Shown here piece after piece: positions 23,536 to 32,709 of a stretch of 39,295 nucleotides of DNA. The position numbers and the translations under genes are program-made. The DNA is from Maledivibacter sp. (lineage in GTDB: Bacteria; Bacillota; Clostridia; Peptostreptococcales; Caminicellaceae), in the NCBI GenBank assembly GCA_025210375.1, contig JAOASB010000024.1, positions 1-39,295 on the forward strand, in the 5' to 3' direction. The notes beneath the pieces were generated by a model. The model made no database searches, was not told the DNA's origin, and was given only the letters and a program-made list of their open reading frames with translations. Within the stretch, counting starts at the first letter, position 1. The number at the start of each line of letters is the position of its first letter.

Positions 23536-26217
23536 TTGAAAATGAGGAAGATATTTATGAAAACATTAGGGATTGTTATAGTTATCTTAGTTACTTTTAT
23601 ATCCACATATACCGGGGTTATGGCTGATGAAATTCCCTTAGGGAGTGAGATTGGTATATTTGCCCTAAGCGATGACATCATATACATTAATGGACAGAGG
23701 CTTCAAGGATATACTGTAGAAAATGAAGTAGCTATCTGTATTGAGGACTTAATACATTGTGGATTTGATGGCAACTGGGATTCATTGCTTAGGGAAAGCA
23801 CCTTTGAATATACAGGGATTAAAAAAGGTGATAATCCAAATAAAATAATTAAGGGGAAAATACAGGGGAACAGCATAGTGTCAACAGATGTAAAACTTTA
23901 TTTAGATGGGGACAGAATAAAAGCATATTCCACAGGGGAATATTCTTTAATAAAAATTACGGATTTGATTGATTTTGCCAAAATTGAAGAGGGAGAGGCT
24001 ATTAATATAACAATAGATAAAGAAACCCTTAATGATCTAGAGATAGTAAAATTTAAGGATAAACAATTACAGCAAATAATAAGACAAAAACTAAACCAGC
24101 CATATGGAAGATTATTCAAAAGGTCTCTTATGGGAATGGAAACTATTTCAGAAGCTGAAATAGGACAAATAGAAAGCCTAGAAGGAATTGAACATCTAAC
24201 AAACCTTAAGGAGTTACAACTAAGATCAGCTATTAGACCAAAAGATATAGAGTTATTAGAAAAGTTGCCAAATCTGAAAAGACTCAAACTAGGTAGAGAA
24301 TCGGGATATGGTCTTGAGTTTTTAAAAGAATTAAAATTCCTTGAAGATTTACAAATTGAGATCGTATGGTCAGTGAAGACAATAGGAGAACTAACTAATC
24401 TAAAAAAATTATCCCTTAAAACAGAAGCCAATGACCTTAGTTCACTGTCAAACTTAAAGAATCTAAGGGAATTAGCACTTGATTCATATAGTAGTGAAAG
24501 TCAAGATATAGATAAAAAAAGGCCGGATATAGGTAAACTCTTATTGGAATTAGACAATCTTCAAAAATTAAAGCTATATGTTACTCCTCTAGACCTAGTA
24601 AGTAATAAATATTTAGGAGTTAAAAAATTAGATTTTTTAGATGATTTTGAATTGCTTTTAAATGTTAGAGATAATTATAGTTATCTAAGTGAGGATGTTA
24701 AAAATTTAAGCAGTTTAAAGGAGTTTACCAAGGTAACTAAATTAAGCATATATGAGAAAAAGGAAGGTGCAAATAAAGTAGCGGTAAAAAGTATGATGGG
24801 CGTAGGATATTTAAAAAACCTTAAAGAGTTAAATATAGATACAAGGAATTTAAATATTATGCATACTATTTTACCTTTAAATGAATTAAAACATTTAGAA
24901 AAAATTTATTTAAATAATCAGAATGTAGACAACTTGGAGTATTTTAAAGATATGTCGGGGCTAAAGGAAATATATATATTAAACAATAGAAAAGAGATAA
25001 GTGACTTTAAAATTTTGGGGAATTTTGAAGCTCTTAAAACATTAAAAATCTCCTTTGCTGAAAGTATTGATGCAAATGAACCCCTAAATATTTCTTCTTT
25101 AGCAAATCTACATATGTTAGAAAATATTGAACTTACAGGATGTAAAGTTAATGATATCTCGTGGATTGAAGGGTTAAAAGGCTTAAAGACAATCAACTTG
25201 GCCAACAATAGCATAGTGGATATATCATCGGTGGCAAGTCTAAATAATATTGAAGAAATTAATTTAGAATATAATGGGATAGAAGATATTTATCCTATAA
25301 TTGATAATAAAAAATTAAAAAGATTAAATGTATCCTATAATGATGGTGTGATAATTCCAATTGGCTTTTATCTACCTGACCTTGAAGTGCTAGAGTGGGA
25401 AGGAAATGATATAAAGAGTGTTGCTTTTAATCAAAAAATGTTTAAACTTAAAAAATTGAATCTGTCACGTAATAGTTTGGAGACCATTAAGGGGATTGAA
25501 AACATATTTAATGTAGAGGCATTGGACTTGGATGGAAATAGTATATCCGACATAGATTTTCTATCGGATATGGTTAACCTAAAGGTACTTTCCCTAAATC
25601 ATAATAGAATTGAAGACATTCATCCCTTAACAAACCTATGTTATTTAGAGTCCCTTGGTATAGGGGAAAATAGAATAAATAATATGAATCCAATTCTTAG
25701 CCTTACTAATTTGAAAAATCTAAGCTTAAATGAAATAATGGTAAAAGATATTTTAGGGGAGATGAACAAATCAAAGAATTCTAGTTTCTTTGAAGACGTA
25801 AAAACAACTATGAAAGACTTTGATGCTACAACAGATGTTGTTACAATAGAACTTGAGTTTTATAACTTTTTACAAAATTGTGGTTTTGAGTTACTTGATG
25901 AAACAGGAGAGAAGACAGCTTTCCTAATTGCACCTGTTTTAGGCTTGCCTAGGGGTGAATGGAGAAGTGCTTTAGGCTATAAAACACCTGGAGATGATGG
26001 ACTTAGTCTGCAATTATTTACTGAATACAGTCCTGAAAAAATGCCTATTAAAATTACGATTATAGCTGATGTTGATAAACAACAAGCTGATATTTATGTG
26101 GATGGAGAACTTAGACTAGAAAAAATGAGGTTTGATGAATCGGTTGAAAACATTGGTAGATGTATATTGTATGGAAATGTTAGATTAAAAGGCATAAATA
26201 AAGGTTCCAATGAGTGA
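23536..26217 (+). CDS. Large secreted leucine-rich-repeat protein
   Basis: 893 residues from TTG 23536, six bases after AGGAGG. The ATG at 23542 would be too far. Signal peptide about 5-31 (ending VMADE). Residues about 35-170 look like a copper-amine-oxidase-like or stalk region (DDIIYINGQRLQGY). From about 195 to 750 there are roughly 20 SDS22/internalin-type repeats, such as LKKLNLSRNSLETIKGIEN and LKVLSLNHNRIEDIHPLTN. The last ~130 residues are a non-LRR beta-rich domain. There is no LPXTG anchor. It is presumably exported for protein binding on or outside the cell. It may be co-transcribed with the lipoprotein downstream. Confidence 0.85.
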   Translation: MKMRKIFMKTLGIVIVILVTFISTYTGVMADEIPLGSEIGIFALSDDIIYINGQRLQGYTVENEVAICIEDLIHCGFDGNWDSLLRESTFEYTGIKKGDNPNKIIKGKIQGNSIVSTDVKLYLDGDRIKAYSTGEYSLIKITDLIDFAKIEEGEAINITIDKETLNDLEIVKFKDKQLQQIIRQKLNQPYGRLFKRSLMGMETISEAEIGQIESLEGIEHLTNLKELQLRSAIRPKDIELLEKLPNLKRLKLGRESGYGLEFLKELKFLEDLQIEIVWSVKTIGELTNLKKLSLKTEANDLSSLSNLKNLRELALDSYSSESQDIDKKRPDIGKLLLELDNLQKLKLYVTPLDLVSNKYLGVKKLDFLDDFELLLNVRDNYSYLSEDVKNLSSLKEFTKVTKLSIYEKKEGANKVAVKSMMGVGYLKNLKELNIDTRNLNIMHTILPLNELKHLEKIYLNNQNVDNLEYFKDMSGLKEIYILNNRKEISDFKILGNFEALKTLKISFAESIDANEPLNISSLANLHMLENIELTGCKVNDISWIEGLKGLKTINLANNSIVDISSVASLNNIEEINLEYNGIEDIYPIIDNKKLKRLNVSYNDGVIIPIGFYLPDLEVLEWEGNDIKSVAFNQKMFKLKKLNLSRNSLETIKGIENIFNVEALDLDGNSISDIDFLSDMVNLKVLSLNHNRIEDIHPLTNLCYLESLGIGENRINNMNPILSLTNLKNLSLNEIMVKDILGEMNKSKNSSFFEDVKTTMKDFDATTDVVTIELEFYNFLQNCGFELLDETGEKTAFLIAPVLGLPRGEWRSALGYKTPGDDGLSLQLFTEYSPEKMPIKITIIADVDKQQADIYVDGELRLEKMRFDESVENIGRCILYGNVRLKGINKGSNE

Positions 26218-26292
26218 TAAAAGGGAACAGGGGTTTGTCTGGAAAATGCAATATTCCAAGACGGTAACGGAAAAGGAATGGGGAAATTACTG

Positions 26293-27543
26293 ATGAAGAG
26301 AAAATACTCAATCCTATTAATAGGTATCATGATATTTTTATGTGGATGTAGTAATGTAGTATGTACTAGCAATAAAATATTAGCTAATAAAGAAAGTATA
26401 AAATCAGGTTATTCTAATGATAAAGAGAGGGATAACAGTGTCTTAGAAAACAATAATATGGAACATAAGAAGAACTCCGGGTTATTATTGGGACTGAAAA
26501 AATCAACAGAAAATGATCATGAAGTAACTGAATACGAAACAATATGGATAGCTCAAGATAATGAAAATATTATGGTCAGACGTGGTAAAGGTTTCTTAAG
26601 CGTGCCATATGGAAAAGCTTTTTATAAAATACAAAATTCAATATATGATAACAAAAAATTCACTCCAGAAGCCGATGATACATCGGACGAAGCACCAATT
26701 TATAATTATGAGTACAAATTCCATTTTATTGATACCATAGCATACCCCTTTGGGGATAAACCAAATGAGGTATGCTATGATGATATCTCTTGGGGATATG
26801 GTGAATGGCCCATTAGAACAACTAAGGATGAAGTTCTATTTGTGGGGAATAAGTATATATTAATTAACGAGGACTATTACGAAACTGGGGGAGGTACGTA
26901 CAGGTTTAGCTCGTACTCAAACTCATTATATGAATTAAAGTATTTAAATAAAGAGTACAAGAAGAATATTGCAGACTTAAATGATTTTTTTGATATGGAT
27001 GAGGAAAAATTAAAGGGCTATAAAAGTAATTATAAAAATAGTTATGACAGTGATTTAAATGATGATAATGAATTTAGAAGGCTTATTAAGTACAAACAAG
27101 AAGTAGCTAGTGAAAAACCCTTAGTCACTAGAAAAAATGGTCATTGGATTGCGGCATTACCACTGGAAGAAATATATAACCATGAGGGCAATGGAAGTAC
27201 AAATATTACTGCAATAGATTCCTTGGAAATCACAGATGAGGTTTCTAATAAATTACTATGTTATGATGATTTAATCATACCCTTTGAAAGTATAAAAGAA
27301 CAAATTCCTGAGGCTAGAGATGCAGTTTCATCGCCTAATGGAAGTATGTTAGTGGTATTGGTTGAAGATAGAATTGATATCTACTTATATAAAGGTGAAA
27401 CTGATGAATTAAAAGAGCCAAATTATTCTATATGTATAGGGGATGAACAAAGTGTTGTTTCCAATCAATGGGCAACTAACAAATATGTTAAAACATGGGA
27501 TGATACTTTGAAGGAATATCTCACTATAGATAAAATAAAGTAG
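26293..27543 (+). CDS. Lipoprotein of unknown function
   Basis: ATG 26293 gives MKRKYSILLIGIMIFLCGC, a clean lipoprotein signal ending in a Cys. The in-frame ATG at 26278 adds five residues and has a poorer RBS distance. The 416-residue product is acidic, Tyr/Asn-rich and otherwise unrecognised. It follows the LRR gene by about 75 nt on the same strand, suggesting a surface pair. Confidence 0.75.
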   Translation: MKRKYSILLIGIMIFLCGCSNVVCTSNKILANKESIKSGYSNDKERDNSVLENNNMEHKKNSGLLLGLKKSTENDHEVTEYETIWIAQDNENIMVRRGKGFLSVPYGKAFYKIQNSIYDNKKFTPEADDTSDEAPIYNYEYKFHFIDTIAYPFGDKPNEVCYDDISWGYGEWPIRTTKDEVLFVGNKYILINEDYYETGGGTYRFSSYSNSLYELKYLNKEYKKNIADLNDFFDMDEEKLKGYKSNYKNSYDSDLNDDNEFRRLIKYKQEVASEKPLVTRKNGHWIAALPLEEIYNHEGNGSTNITAIDSLEITDEVSNKLLCYDDLIIPFESIKEQIPEARDAVSSPNGSMLVVLVEDRIDIYLYKGETDELKEPNYSICIGDEQSVVSNQWATNKYVKTWDDTLKEYLTIDKIK

Positions 27544-27683
27544 CTAGATATATGTTTCAACAGGGAATAGAGAGTTTAGCTTATTAAGAAAAACTAATGA
27601 ATAAATCAAGACCTAAATAGGAGCAAGACAAAGGTTATTCACCGGTATACTGCTGGTTAGAGATAGTTAAAAAATTTAGCCTT

Positions 27684-27716
27684 TAAAAAAGGAAATTGCC
27701 TATAAGACAATTTCCT
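27684..27716 (-). terminator. Terminator of the thiamine operon
   Basis: The stem AGGAAATTG/CAATTTCCT (9 bp, 9-nt loop) is followed on the minus strand by TTTTTT. It lies just after the thiE stop. Confidence 0.85.
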
Positions 27717-27737
27717 CGAGTATATACAAAATATATT

Positions 27738-28361
27738 TTATTCAAATAAATTGTTAAAAGATGCAGTTGTCTTTTCTGGATCAGCTGCATTTAAAATTGA
27801 AGATGAGACGGCAATACCATCCACTTTATAATTAACAAGCTCTACAGCATTACGGGTATTGATTCCTCCTATTGCATATATAGGAATAGAAATCATCTTT
27901 CTCACATCTAAAAATTCTTCCTTTGATATATACTCGGCATCTTTTTTGGTGCTTGTGGGAAATACAGCTCCCACACCTAGATAATCTGCACCCTCTTCTT
28001 GTGCTTTCAAAGCAGTCTCAGTGGTTTTAGCAGAGATACCAATGATTTTCTTATTACCTAAAATTTTTCTAGCAACCACTAAGGGTAAATCCCTTTGGCC
28101 TAAATGCACCCCATCGGCATCCACCGCTTGGGCTATATCAAGTCTATCATTTATTATTAATAGGGCTTGATGTTTATTGCATAGCTCCTTAAGTTTCAAT
28201 GCATGGTTATAGAATTCTAAAGATGATGACTGCTTTTCTCTCAATTGGATTATACTTGCTCCGCCTTGAATCGATTGTTCAACTTTCCTATACAGGGTGC
28301 TAAAATCAAAATTGGAATCATCTGTTATAAGGTAAACCGGGCGATTTTTTAAACTAAGCAT
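27738..28361 (-). CDS. thiE: Thiamine-phosphate synthase ThiE
   Basis: 207 residues. It joins HMP-PP and thiazole phosphate to thiamine phosphate. Motifs seen: IIQLREKQSS, LLIINDRLDIAQAVDADGVH with LGQRDLP, GISAKT, GVGAVFPTSTK and the phosphate loop IYAIGGI. It overlaps thiM by 8 nt. It is the last gene of the salvage operon. Confidence 0.96.
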   Translation of the reverse strand: MLSLKNRPVYLITDDSNFDFSTLYRKVEQSIQGGASIIQLREKQSSSLEFYNHALKLKELCNKHQALLIINDRLDIAQAVDADGVHLGQRDLPLVVARKILGNKKIIGISAKTTETALKAQEEGADYLGVGAVFPTSTKKDAEYISKEEFLDVRKMISIPIYAIGGINTRNAVELVNYKVDGIAVSSSILNAADPEKTTASFNNLFE

Positions 28362-29166
28362 GATTGATTTTCATCTCCTTTATAATGGTGGCGGTATCCA
28401 TATTATATATTGCATCCATTAGATATGTCTTAAAGCTTCCACTGCCGTCTAGCTTTGTCATACGTTTTGCTGCAAGTTCACCGGCAATAGACATAGTTGA
28501 AATCCCCGCTATTGCCGAGGATATTGAGTCATTATTGGCACCTAAATAGCATCCAATTAAGGATGTAGTCATACAACCTGTGCCGGTTATGGTAGTTAGA
28601 AGCATATGTCCATTATTTAAGACATAGGTATCCTTGCCATTTGATATTACGTCATGCTTTCCAGTAATGGCTATAGTGCAATCTAGCTTTTTAGCAAGGG
28701 TCTTTGCGATGTTTGCAGAGTTCTCGTCCAAATCTAGGGAATCTACCCCTCTACTTTTTGACTTTAATCCAGCAATGCATTTTATTTCTGATAAATTACC
28801 CTTTATTACTTGGAATTTTAATTCATCCAAAAACTCCATAATCATATTGTAGCGAAAAGGAGTAGCACCAATACCGACAGGGTCTAGCACTACAGGTATG
28901 TTATTCTCGTTTGCAGCCTTCCCAGCTATTAGCATTGATTTCATATTTTCTGGAGAACATGTTCCTATATTTAATACCAATGCATTGCTGATTTTTACCA
29001 TGTCAGCTACTTCAATGGGGGCACTTGCCATTACAGGGGAAGCCCCTAAAGCTAATACTACATCGGCACATCTGCTAACCGTTACATAATTAGTGATGTG
29101 ATGAATCAATGGACAAATTTCTTTTACATTATCTAAGCTACATGAGACTTTCTTGTTAATTTCCAT
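28354..29166 (-). CDS. thiM: Hydroxyethylthiazole kinase ThiM
   Basis: 270 residues of the ribokinase-like THZ kinase family. Seen: PLIHHITNYVTVSRCADV at the N-terminus, a PVMASAP segment, VVLDPVGIGATPFR and TGTGCMTTSLI with the catalytic Cys region. It phosphorylates thiazole (probably imported via ThiW) for ThiE. RBS AAAGGGAG. Its start lies inside the end of cytX. Confidence 0.95.
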   Translation of the reverse strand: MEINKKVSCSLDNVKEICPLIHHITNYVTVSRCADVVLALGASPVMASAPIEVADMVKISNALVLNIGTCSPENMKSMLIAGKAANENNIPVVLDPVGIGATPFRYNMIMEFLDELKFQVIKGNLSEIKCIAGLKSKSRGVDSLDLDENSANIAKTLAKKLDCTIAITGKHDVISNGKDTYVLNNGHMLLTTITGTGCMTTSLIGCYLGANNDSISSAIAGISTMSIAGELAAKRMTKLDGSGSFKTYLMDAIYNMDTATIIKEMKINHA

Positions 29167-30356
29167 GATTTACATACTCCCTTTGTTATAATAAATAGAA
29201 AACTGGTTATACACATAACAGGAACAGTTGCTCCCAATATAAAGTCTATTTTAATAAACTGGTAATATAGGAAAACGCCGATACCCCATACAATAAATGA
29301 ACCCCAGTTTACCAAAAGCTCATCATTTAATTTTTTATTCTTATATACTAAATAATCAGTAATAAAAACTGCAAATAAAGGAGCAAATACTGAACCTATG
29401 GCATAAAGGAAGTTTTCATATTGTTCTATTGGGATGACAACTGCTAAAACCATGCCGATTATAGCCATTGAAAGGGCAACCTTTTTTTCGTCAAGCTTTG
29501 GAAATATATTCAATAAAGTTACCCCTGCAGAGTAGGCATCCATAAATGTTGTAGTTATGGTGGATAAAACGATTATACCTAAAGCAAAGATGCCAAGATT
29601 AGCTGCAAGCATCATAGCCCCTGGATCTGGGTTCCCAGAAACTATTGCTCCTGCAAGACCTATTGTATACATCCAACAGCTTCCTATAAAATACCCAGTA
29701 AAACTACCAAATAGACCCGATGTAGTTTTTTTAGAAAAACGTGTGTAGTCAGCGATAAGGGGTAACCAAGAAAGAGGCATTACAACACTTAACTCTATCG
29801 CTCCTCCTATAGATAATGAATCCATAGTACCGGCCTTAAAGAGGTTTGGACTTTTAAATATAACTGTACTAAGAACGATGGTTAATAGGAATAATAGGGA
29901 TACGGCAATAACATTGAGTTTTTTGAATCCAGTAATTCCGAAAAAAATCCATAGACAGATAAATCCGCCAATGACTATTGACCAGAATGACAAATGATCA
30001 AAGGACCAGATGATCTTAGTGATTTCATTAACACTTCTAGCACCGGATATAATCATAACTGCAGTCCAACCAATCAATTGAAGGACATTTAAAATAGAAA
30101 ATAGGTAAGAACCGTATAACCCGAAGGAAATCCTGGTGGATAATATAGATGGGAGCTTGCTTTCGGCCCCGATATATCCTCCAAGAACTAATATACCTGT
30201 TCCAATAATATGACCTATAATGATACAAATAAACGCAGTTTTAAAACCCATAGGGGCTAGTATTCCACCGGTTAGAATTTCAGCTATGGAAATAGATGCC
30301 CCGAACCAAAGCATTAAAAGATGAAAACTATTTAACTGTGTATTAGAATTATTCAT
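29133..30356 (-). CDS. cytX: NCS1-family HMP transporter CytX
   Basis: 407 residues with about 12 hydrophobic helices, of the cytosine/purine/thiamine permease family. The N-terminus has WFGASISIAEILTGG and LSTRISFGLYGSYLF, with LPLIADYTRFSK in the middle. Its place in a TPP-controlled operon with thiD identifies it as CytX, a hydroxymethylpyrimidine importer. It overlaps thiD by 8 nt and thiM by 34 nt. Confidence 0.92.
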   Translation of the reverse strand: MNNSNTQLNSFHLLMLWFGASISIAEILTGGILAPMGFKTAFICIIIGHIIGTGILVLGGYIGAESKLPSILSTRISFGLYGSYLFSILNVLQLIGWTAVMIISGARSVNEITKIIWSFDHLSFWSIVIGGFICLWIFFGITGFKKLNVIAVSLLFLLTIVLSTVIFKSPNLFKAGTMDSLSIGGAIELSVVMPLSWLPLIADYTRFSKKTTSGLFGSFTGYFIGSCWMYTIGLAGAIVSGNPDPGAMMLAANLGIFALGIIVLSTITTTFMDAYSAGVTLLNIFPKLDEKKVALSMAIIGMVLAVVIPIEQYENFLYAIGSVFAPLFAVFITDYLVYKNKKLNDELLVNWGSFIVWGIGVFLYYQFIKIDFILGATVPVMCITSFLFIITKGVCKSWKLTRKSHVA

Positions 30357-31155
30357 TTAAAATACCCGCCTTTCTATAAAGTTCATAAAAATGATGTGTG
30401 GGACCTACACCATGGCCAATAGAAAATCCATTCTTGATTGCAGTAGTAACATAGGTCTTTGCTTTTTTTACTGCTTCTGCAATAGATAATCCCTTCGCTA
30501 GATTTGCGGCTATAGCCGAGGATAGTGTGCAACCTGTTCCATGGGTATGTTTAGTTTCAATACGTGTTTGTTTTAGAAGATGAAAATCATTGCCATCATA
30601 TAATACATCCGTTGCATCATCGGATAAATGACCGCCTTTGACCAATACATAGCTAGGACCTAGCTGATGTAATTTTTTTGCGGCTTCTTTCATAGCTTCA
30701 AGATTATCAATCTTACAATCCAATATTTCCTCTGCCTCTGGTAAGTTTGGTGTTATCAAGGTAGCCATGGGAAGTAAGACTTCTATAAGAGTTTTCTTGG
30801 CTTCTGGATTTAATAAGTCATAGCCACTTTTAGAAATCATAACCGGATCTAGTACAATAGGTGGTAGGTCATATTCCTTTAGAGTCTTTGCAATTGTTTT
30901 TATAGTCTCTATTTCCGATACCATACCTATTTTAACAGCGGACACATGGATATCATCAAATATAGCTTGGATCTGCCCTGCTATAACCTTAGGACTGATG
31001 TTTTGAACATCAAAAACCCCCTTCGTATTTTGAGCGGTTACAGCGGTAATAACGCTCATTCCATATGTACCTAGAGCTGAGAAAGCTTTTAAATCTGCTT
31101 GAATACCAGCTCCACCACAACTATCTGAACCTGCTATTGTTAAACAATTTTTCAT
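30349..31155 (-). CDS. thiD: HMP/HMP-P kinase ThiD
   Basis: 268 residues. Seen: LTIAGSDSCGGAGIQADLKA, VTAQNT, VLDPVMISKSG, LITPNLPEAE, LVKGGH and the catalytic HTHGTGCTLSSAIAA motif. It phosphorylates hydroxymethylpyrimidine twice. It sits two bases after thiW. Confidence 0.97.
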   Translation of the reverse strand: MKNCLTIAGSDSCGGAGIQADLKAFSALGTYGMSVITAVTAQNTKGVFDVQNISPKVIAGQIQAIFDDIHVSAVKIGMVSEIETIKTIAKTLKEYDLPPIVLDPVMISKSGYDLLNPEAKKTLIEVLLPMATLITPNLPEAEEILDCKIDNLEAMKEAAKKLHQLGPSYVLVKGGHLSDDATDVLYDGNDFHLLKQTRIETKHTHGTGCTLSSAIAANLAKGLSIAEAVKKAKTYVTTAIKNGFSIGHGVGPTHHFYELYRKAGILNE

Positions 31156-31157
31156 GA

Positions 31158-31652
31158 TTACATGCTCCTTTCTTTATCTTCAATAGACAATTTATTACCT
31201 ATAGTTAGTAGGAGATAGGCGATAATACTTCCCATTAGTGAACTACTAAGGAATGGGATAATAAAAAATGTTGCTGCACATTTTGCACCAAGAACAAATT
31301 TCGCAATAGGAAAGGATACTAAGCCTCCTAATATACCAGTACCAAAGACTTCACCTAAAATAGCTAAGGGTTTTTTCTTGGTAGCCCTATATAGTATTCC
31401 CGCTGAAAATGCTCCTATCATACTTCCAGGGAAGGCTAGTAGGGAGCCCACACCAATAATATTTCTGAGTAGTGAAATGATAAAAGCATTTCCTAAGGCA
31501 AACCATGGGCCTAGCCATACGGCAGATAATATATTGATAGCATGTTGTACTGGAAAAATTTTAGAAACACCGATAGGAATATATATCAAATGTCCTGTGA
31601 TAGTACCGATACCAATTAACAATGATGAAAATACAAGCCTTTTTGTTTTCAT
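31158..31652 (-). CDS. thiW: ThiW family thiazole transporter (S component)
   Basis: 164 residues with four to five helices. Typical ThiW sequence: GHLIYIPIGVSKIFPVQHAI, AVWLGPWFALGNAFIISLLR and FPGSMIGAFSAGILYR. ThiW proteins occur almost only in TPP-regulated operons with thiM and are predicted to be ECF-type substrate components for thiazole. It is the first gene after the riboswitch, behind AGGAGGTG. Confidence 0.92.
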   Translation of the reverse strand: MKTKRLVFSSLLIGIGTITGHLIYIPIGVSKIFPVQHAINILSAVWLGPWFALGNAFIISLLRNIIGVGSLLAFPGSMIGAFSAGILYRATKKKPLAILGEVFGTGILGGLVSFPIAKFVLGAKCAATFFIIPFLSSSLMGSIIAYLLLTIGNKLSIEDKERSM

Positions 31653-31684
31653 TTTGTCCTATACACCTCCTGATTTATAAAATA

Positions 31685-31726
31685 AGCAAACAAAAAATAA
31701 ACACGAATCCAACATGGGATTCGTGT
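31685..31726 (-). terminator. Riboswitch expression-platform terminator
   Basis: On the minus strand, a 10-bp stem ACACGAATCC/GGATTCGTGT with a 6-nt loop is followed by TTTATTTTTTG. It lies between the TPP aptamer and thiW, so TPP binding would stop transcription here. Confidence 0.9.
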
Positions 31727-31752
31727 AATAAATTGTGTCAAGCAAATTCATC

Positions 31753-31842
31753 GCTTCCCTACGCTGGCATTATCCAGATCAGGTGAAGGGTTAAAGGATA
31801 TATCCTTACTCTCAACTGGTTACACCAGTACCCCTAGCGCCT
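31753..31842 (-). promoter_or_regulatory. TPP riboswitch (THI box)
   Basis: The minus strand shows the conserved aptamer parts in order: CTAGGGGTACTGG, CAGTTGAGAGTAAGG, AACCCTTCACCTGATCTGG, ATAATGCCAGCGTAGGGAAG. It controls the downstream thiW-thiD-cytX-thiM-thiE operon by transcription termination. Confidence 0.97.
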
Positions 31843-31861
31843 TATTATATAATTCATTTTT

Positions 31862-31890
31862 ATAATACTATACTTTGAAGTATTTTACAA
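31862..31890 (-). promoter_or_regulatory. Sigma-A promoter of the thiamine operon
   Basis: On the minus strand, TTGTAA (31890-31885), a 17-nt spacer, and TATTAT (31867-31862), about 20 nt before the aptamer. Confidence 0.65.
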
Positions 31891-31896
31891 TAGAGC

Positions 31897-32006
31897 AAAT
31901 TGCATAATTATAATCCTCAAAAACTTACTGCTACATATAGTCTTAAATGCCCTAGAGGCATACCCCATTTATTATGCAACTTAGCCAAGTTAGAATTATG
32001 CAATTT
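31897..32006. repeat. MITE-like repeat, copy A (110 nt)
   Basis: AAATTGCATAAT (31897-31908) and ATTATGCAATTT (31995-32006) are perfect 12-bp inverted ends. An extra internal right-end copy (ATTATGCAACTT) is at about 31971. The interior is alignable with copy B at 38824-38909 (ACATATAGTCTTAAATGCCC versus ACATGTAGTTTTAAAATCCC). Confidence 0.75.
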
Positions 32007-32079
32007 CCTCAATAAATAGAAATCAAAATTAGGACACTGGATATGATAAATGTATTTAGGAAGTAAGGCATATTCTTAA

Positions 32080-32144
32080 AAAAATAGTTGCAAAAACAAC
32101 TAAATTCCTTTATACTATTATTAGTTGTTTTTGCAACTATTTTT
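32080..32144 (+). promoter_or_regulatory. marR-mate promoter inside twin MarR-type operators
   Basis: A perfect 24-bp inverted repeat (32080-32103 and 32121-32144). Each arm is itself a MarR-like palindrome TAGTTG-N6-CAACTA (32085-32102 and 32122-32139). The promoter lies within: TTGCAA (32088-32093), 17 nt, TATACT (32111-32116). One operator covers the -35 and the other lies just after the -10, fitting autorepression by the MarR protein encoded next. Confidence 0.8.
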
Positions 32145-32257
32145 AGGTACTCATAAACCCTCATTGTTATTTTTAAAATAATCAAGGCGTTAATGGGATT
32201 CAAAATATTAAATTTCAAAAGTGATAGGTATGTTTATTTTAATTGGAGGTGGGTTTG

Positions 32258-32707
32258 TTGCATAATAAAAATCATACTATTGGAAAGAATCTCTTTACTG
32301 TTCAAAGATATTTTAAGATATTTTTAAATCATAGATTGAAAGAACATGGGTTGAATGGGGCTCAATTTATGATATTACTTATATTAACTAGACAGGATGG
32401 AGTGAGTCAAGAATCATTAAATGAAAGATTACAATTCGATAAGGGTTTTATTGCTAAGGTTGCAAAATCCCTTGAAAAAGATGGATATATTATAAGAGAG
32501 GTCAATGATAAAGATAGACGAGCTTATAAATTATTTTTAACTGACAAAGCAAAGGGTCTTAAATCAATGATGTTTGAAATATTAGATGAATGGGATAGTA
32601 CTCTTTTAGATGGAGTATCGGATGAAAATATAAAAATACTGGAAAATACTTTAAATGGTATGCTAAGACGGGTGGCCATAAAGTGTAAAGAAGTTAAGGA
32701 GGAATGA
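32258..32707 (+). CDS. MarR family transcriptional regulator
   Basis: The start is TTG 32258, seven bases after GGAGGT. Longer in-frame starts at 32243 precede the RBS. The 149-residue winged-helix protein has QFMILLILTRQDGVSQESLN, the recognition region DKGFIAKVAKSLEKDGYIIR and the wing NDKDRRAYKLFLTDKA, typical of MarR. It sits directly upstream of a MATE pump whose RBS is inside its end, so it is a likely local repressor of that pump, releasing on ligand binding. Confidence 0.93.
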   Translation: MHNKNHTIGKNLFTVQRYFKIFLNHRLKEHGLNGAQFMILLILTRQDGVSQESLNERLQFDKGFIAKVAKSLEKDGYIIREVNDKDRRAYKLFLTDKAKGLKSMMFEILDEWDSTLLDGVSDENIKILENTLNGMLRRVAIKCKEVKEE

Positions 32708-32709
32708 TT

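Noticed and set aside
23898..24431. 177-codon minus frame inside the LRR gene
   Set aside because: It is the antisense shadow of leucine-rich repeats. The plus frame has a signal peptide, an RBS and regular LRR periodicity.
28364..29089. Plus-strand frames opposite thiM
   Set aside because: Shadows of the conserved minus-strand kinase gene.
31378..31680. 100-codon plus frame opposite thiW
   Set aside because: Antisense to ThiW and running into its RBS region; no protein family or start signal.
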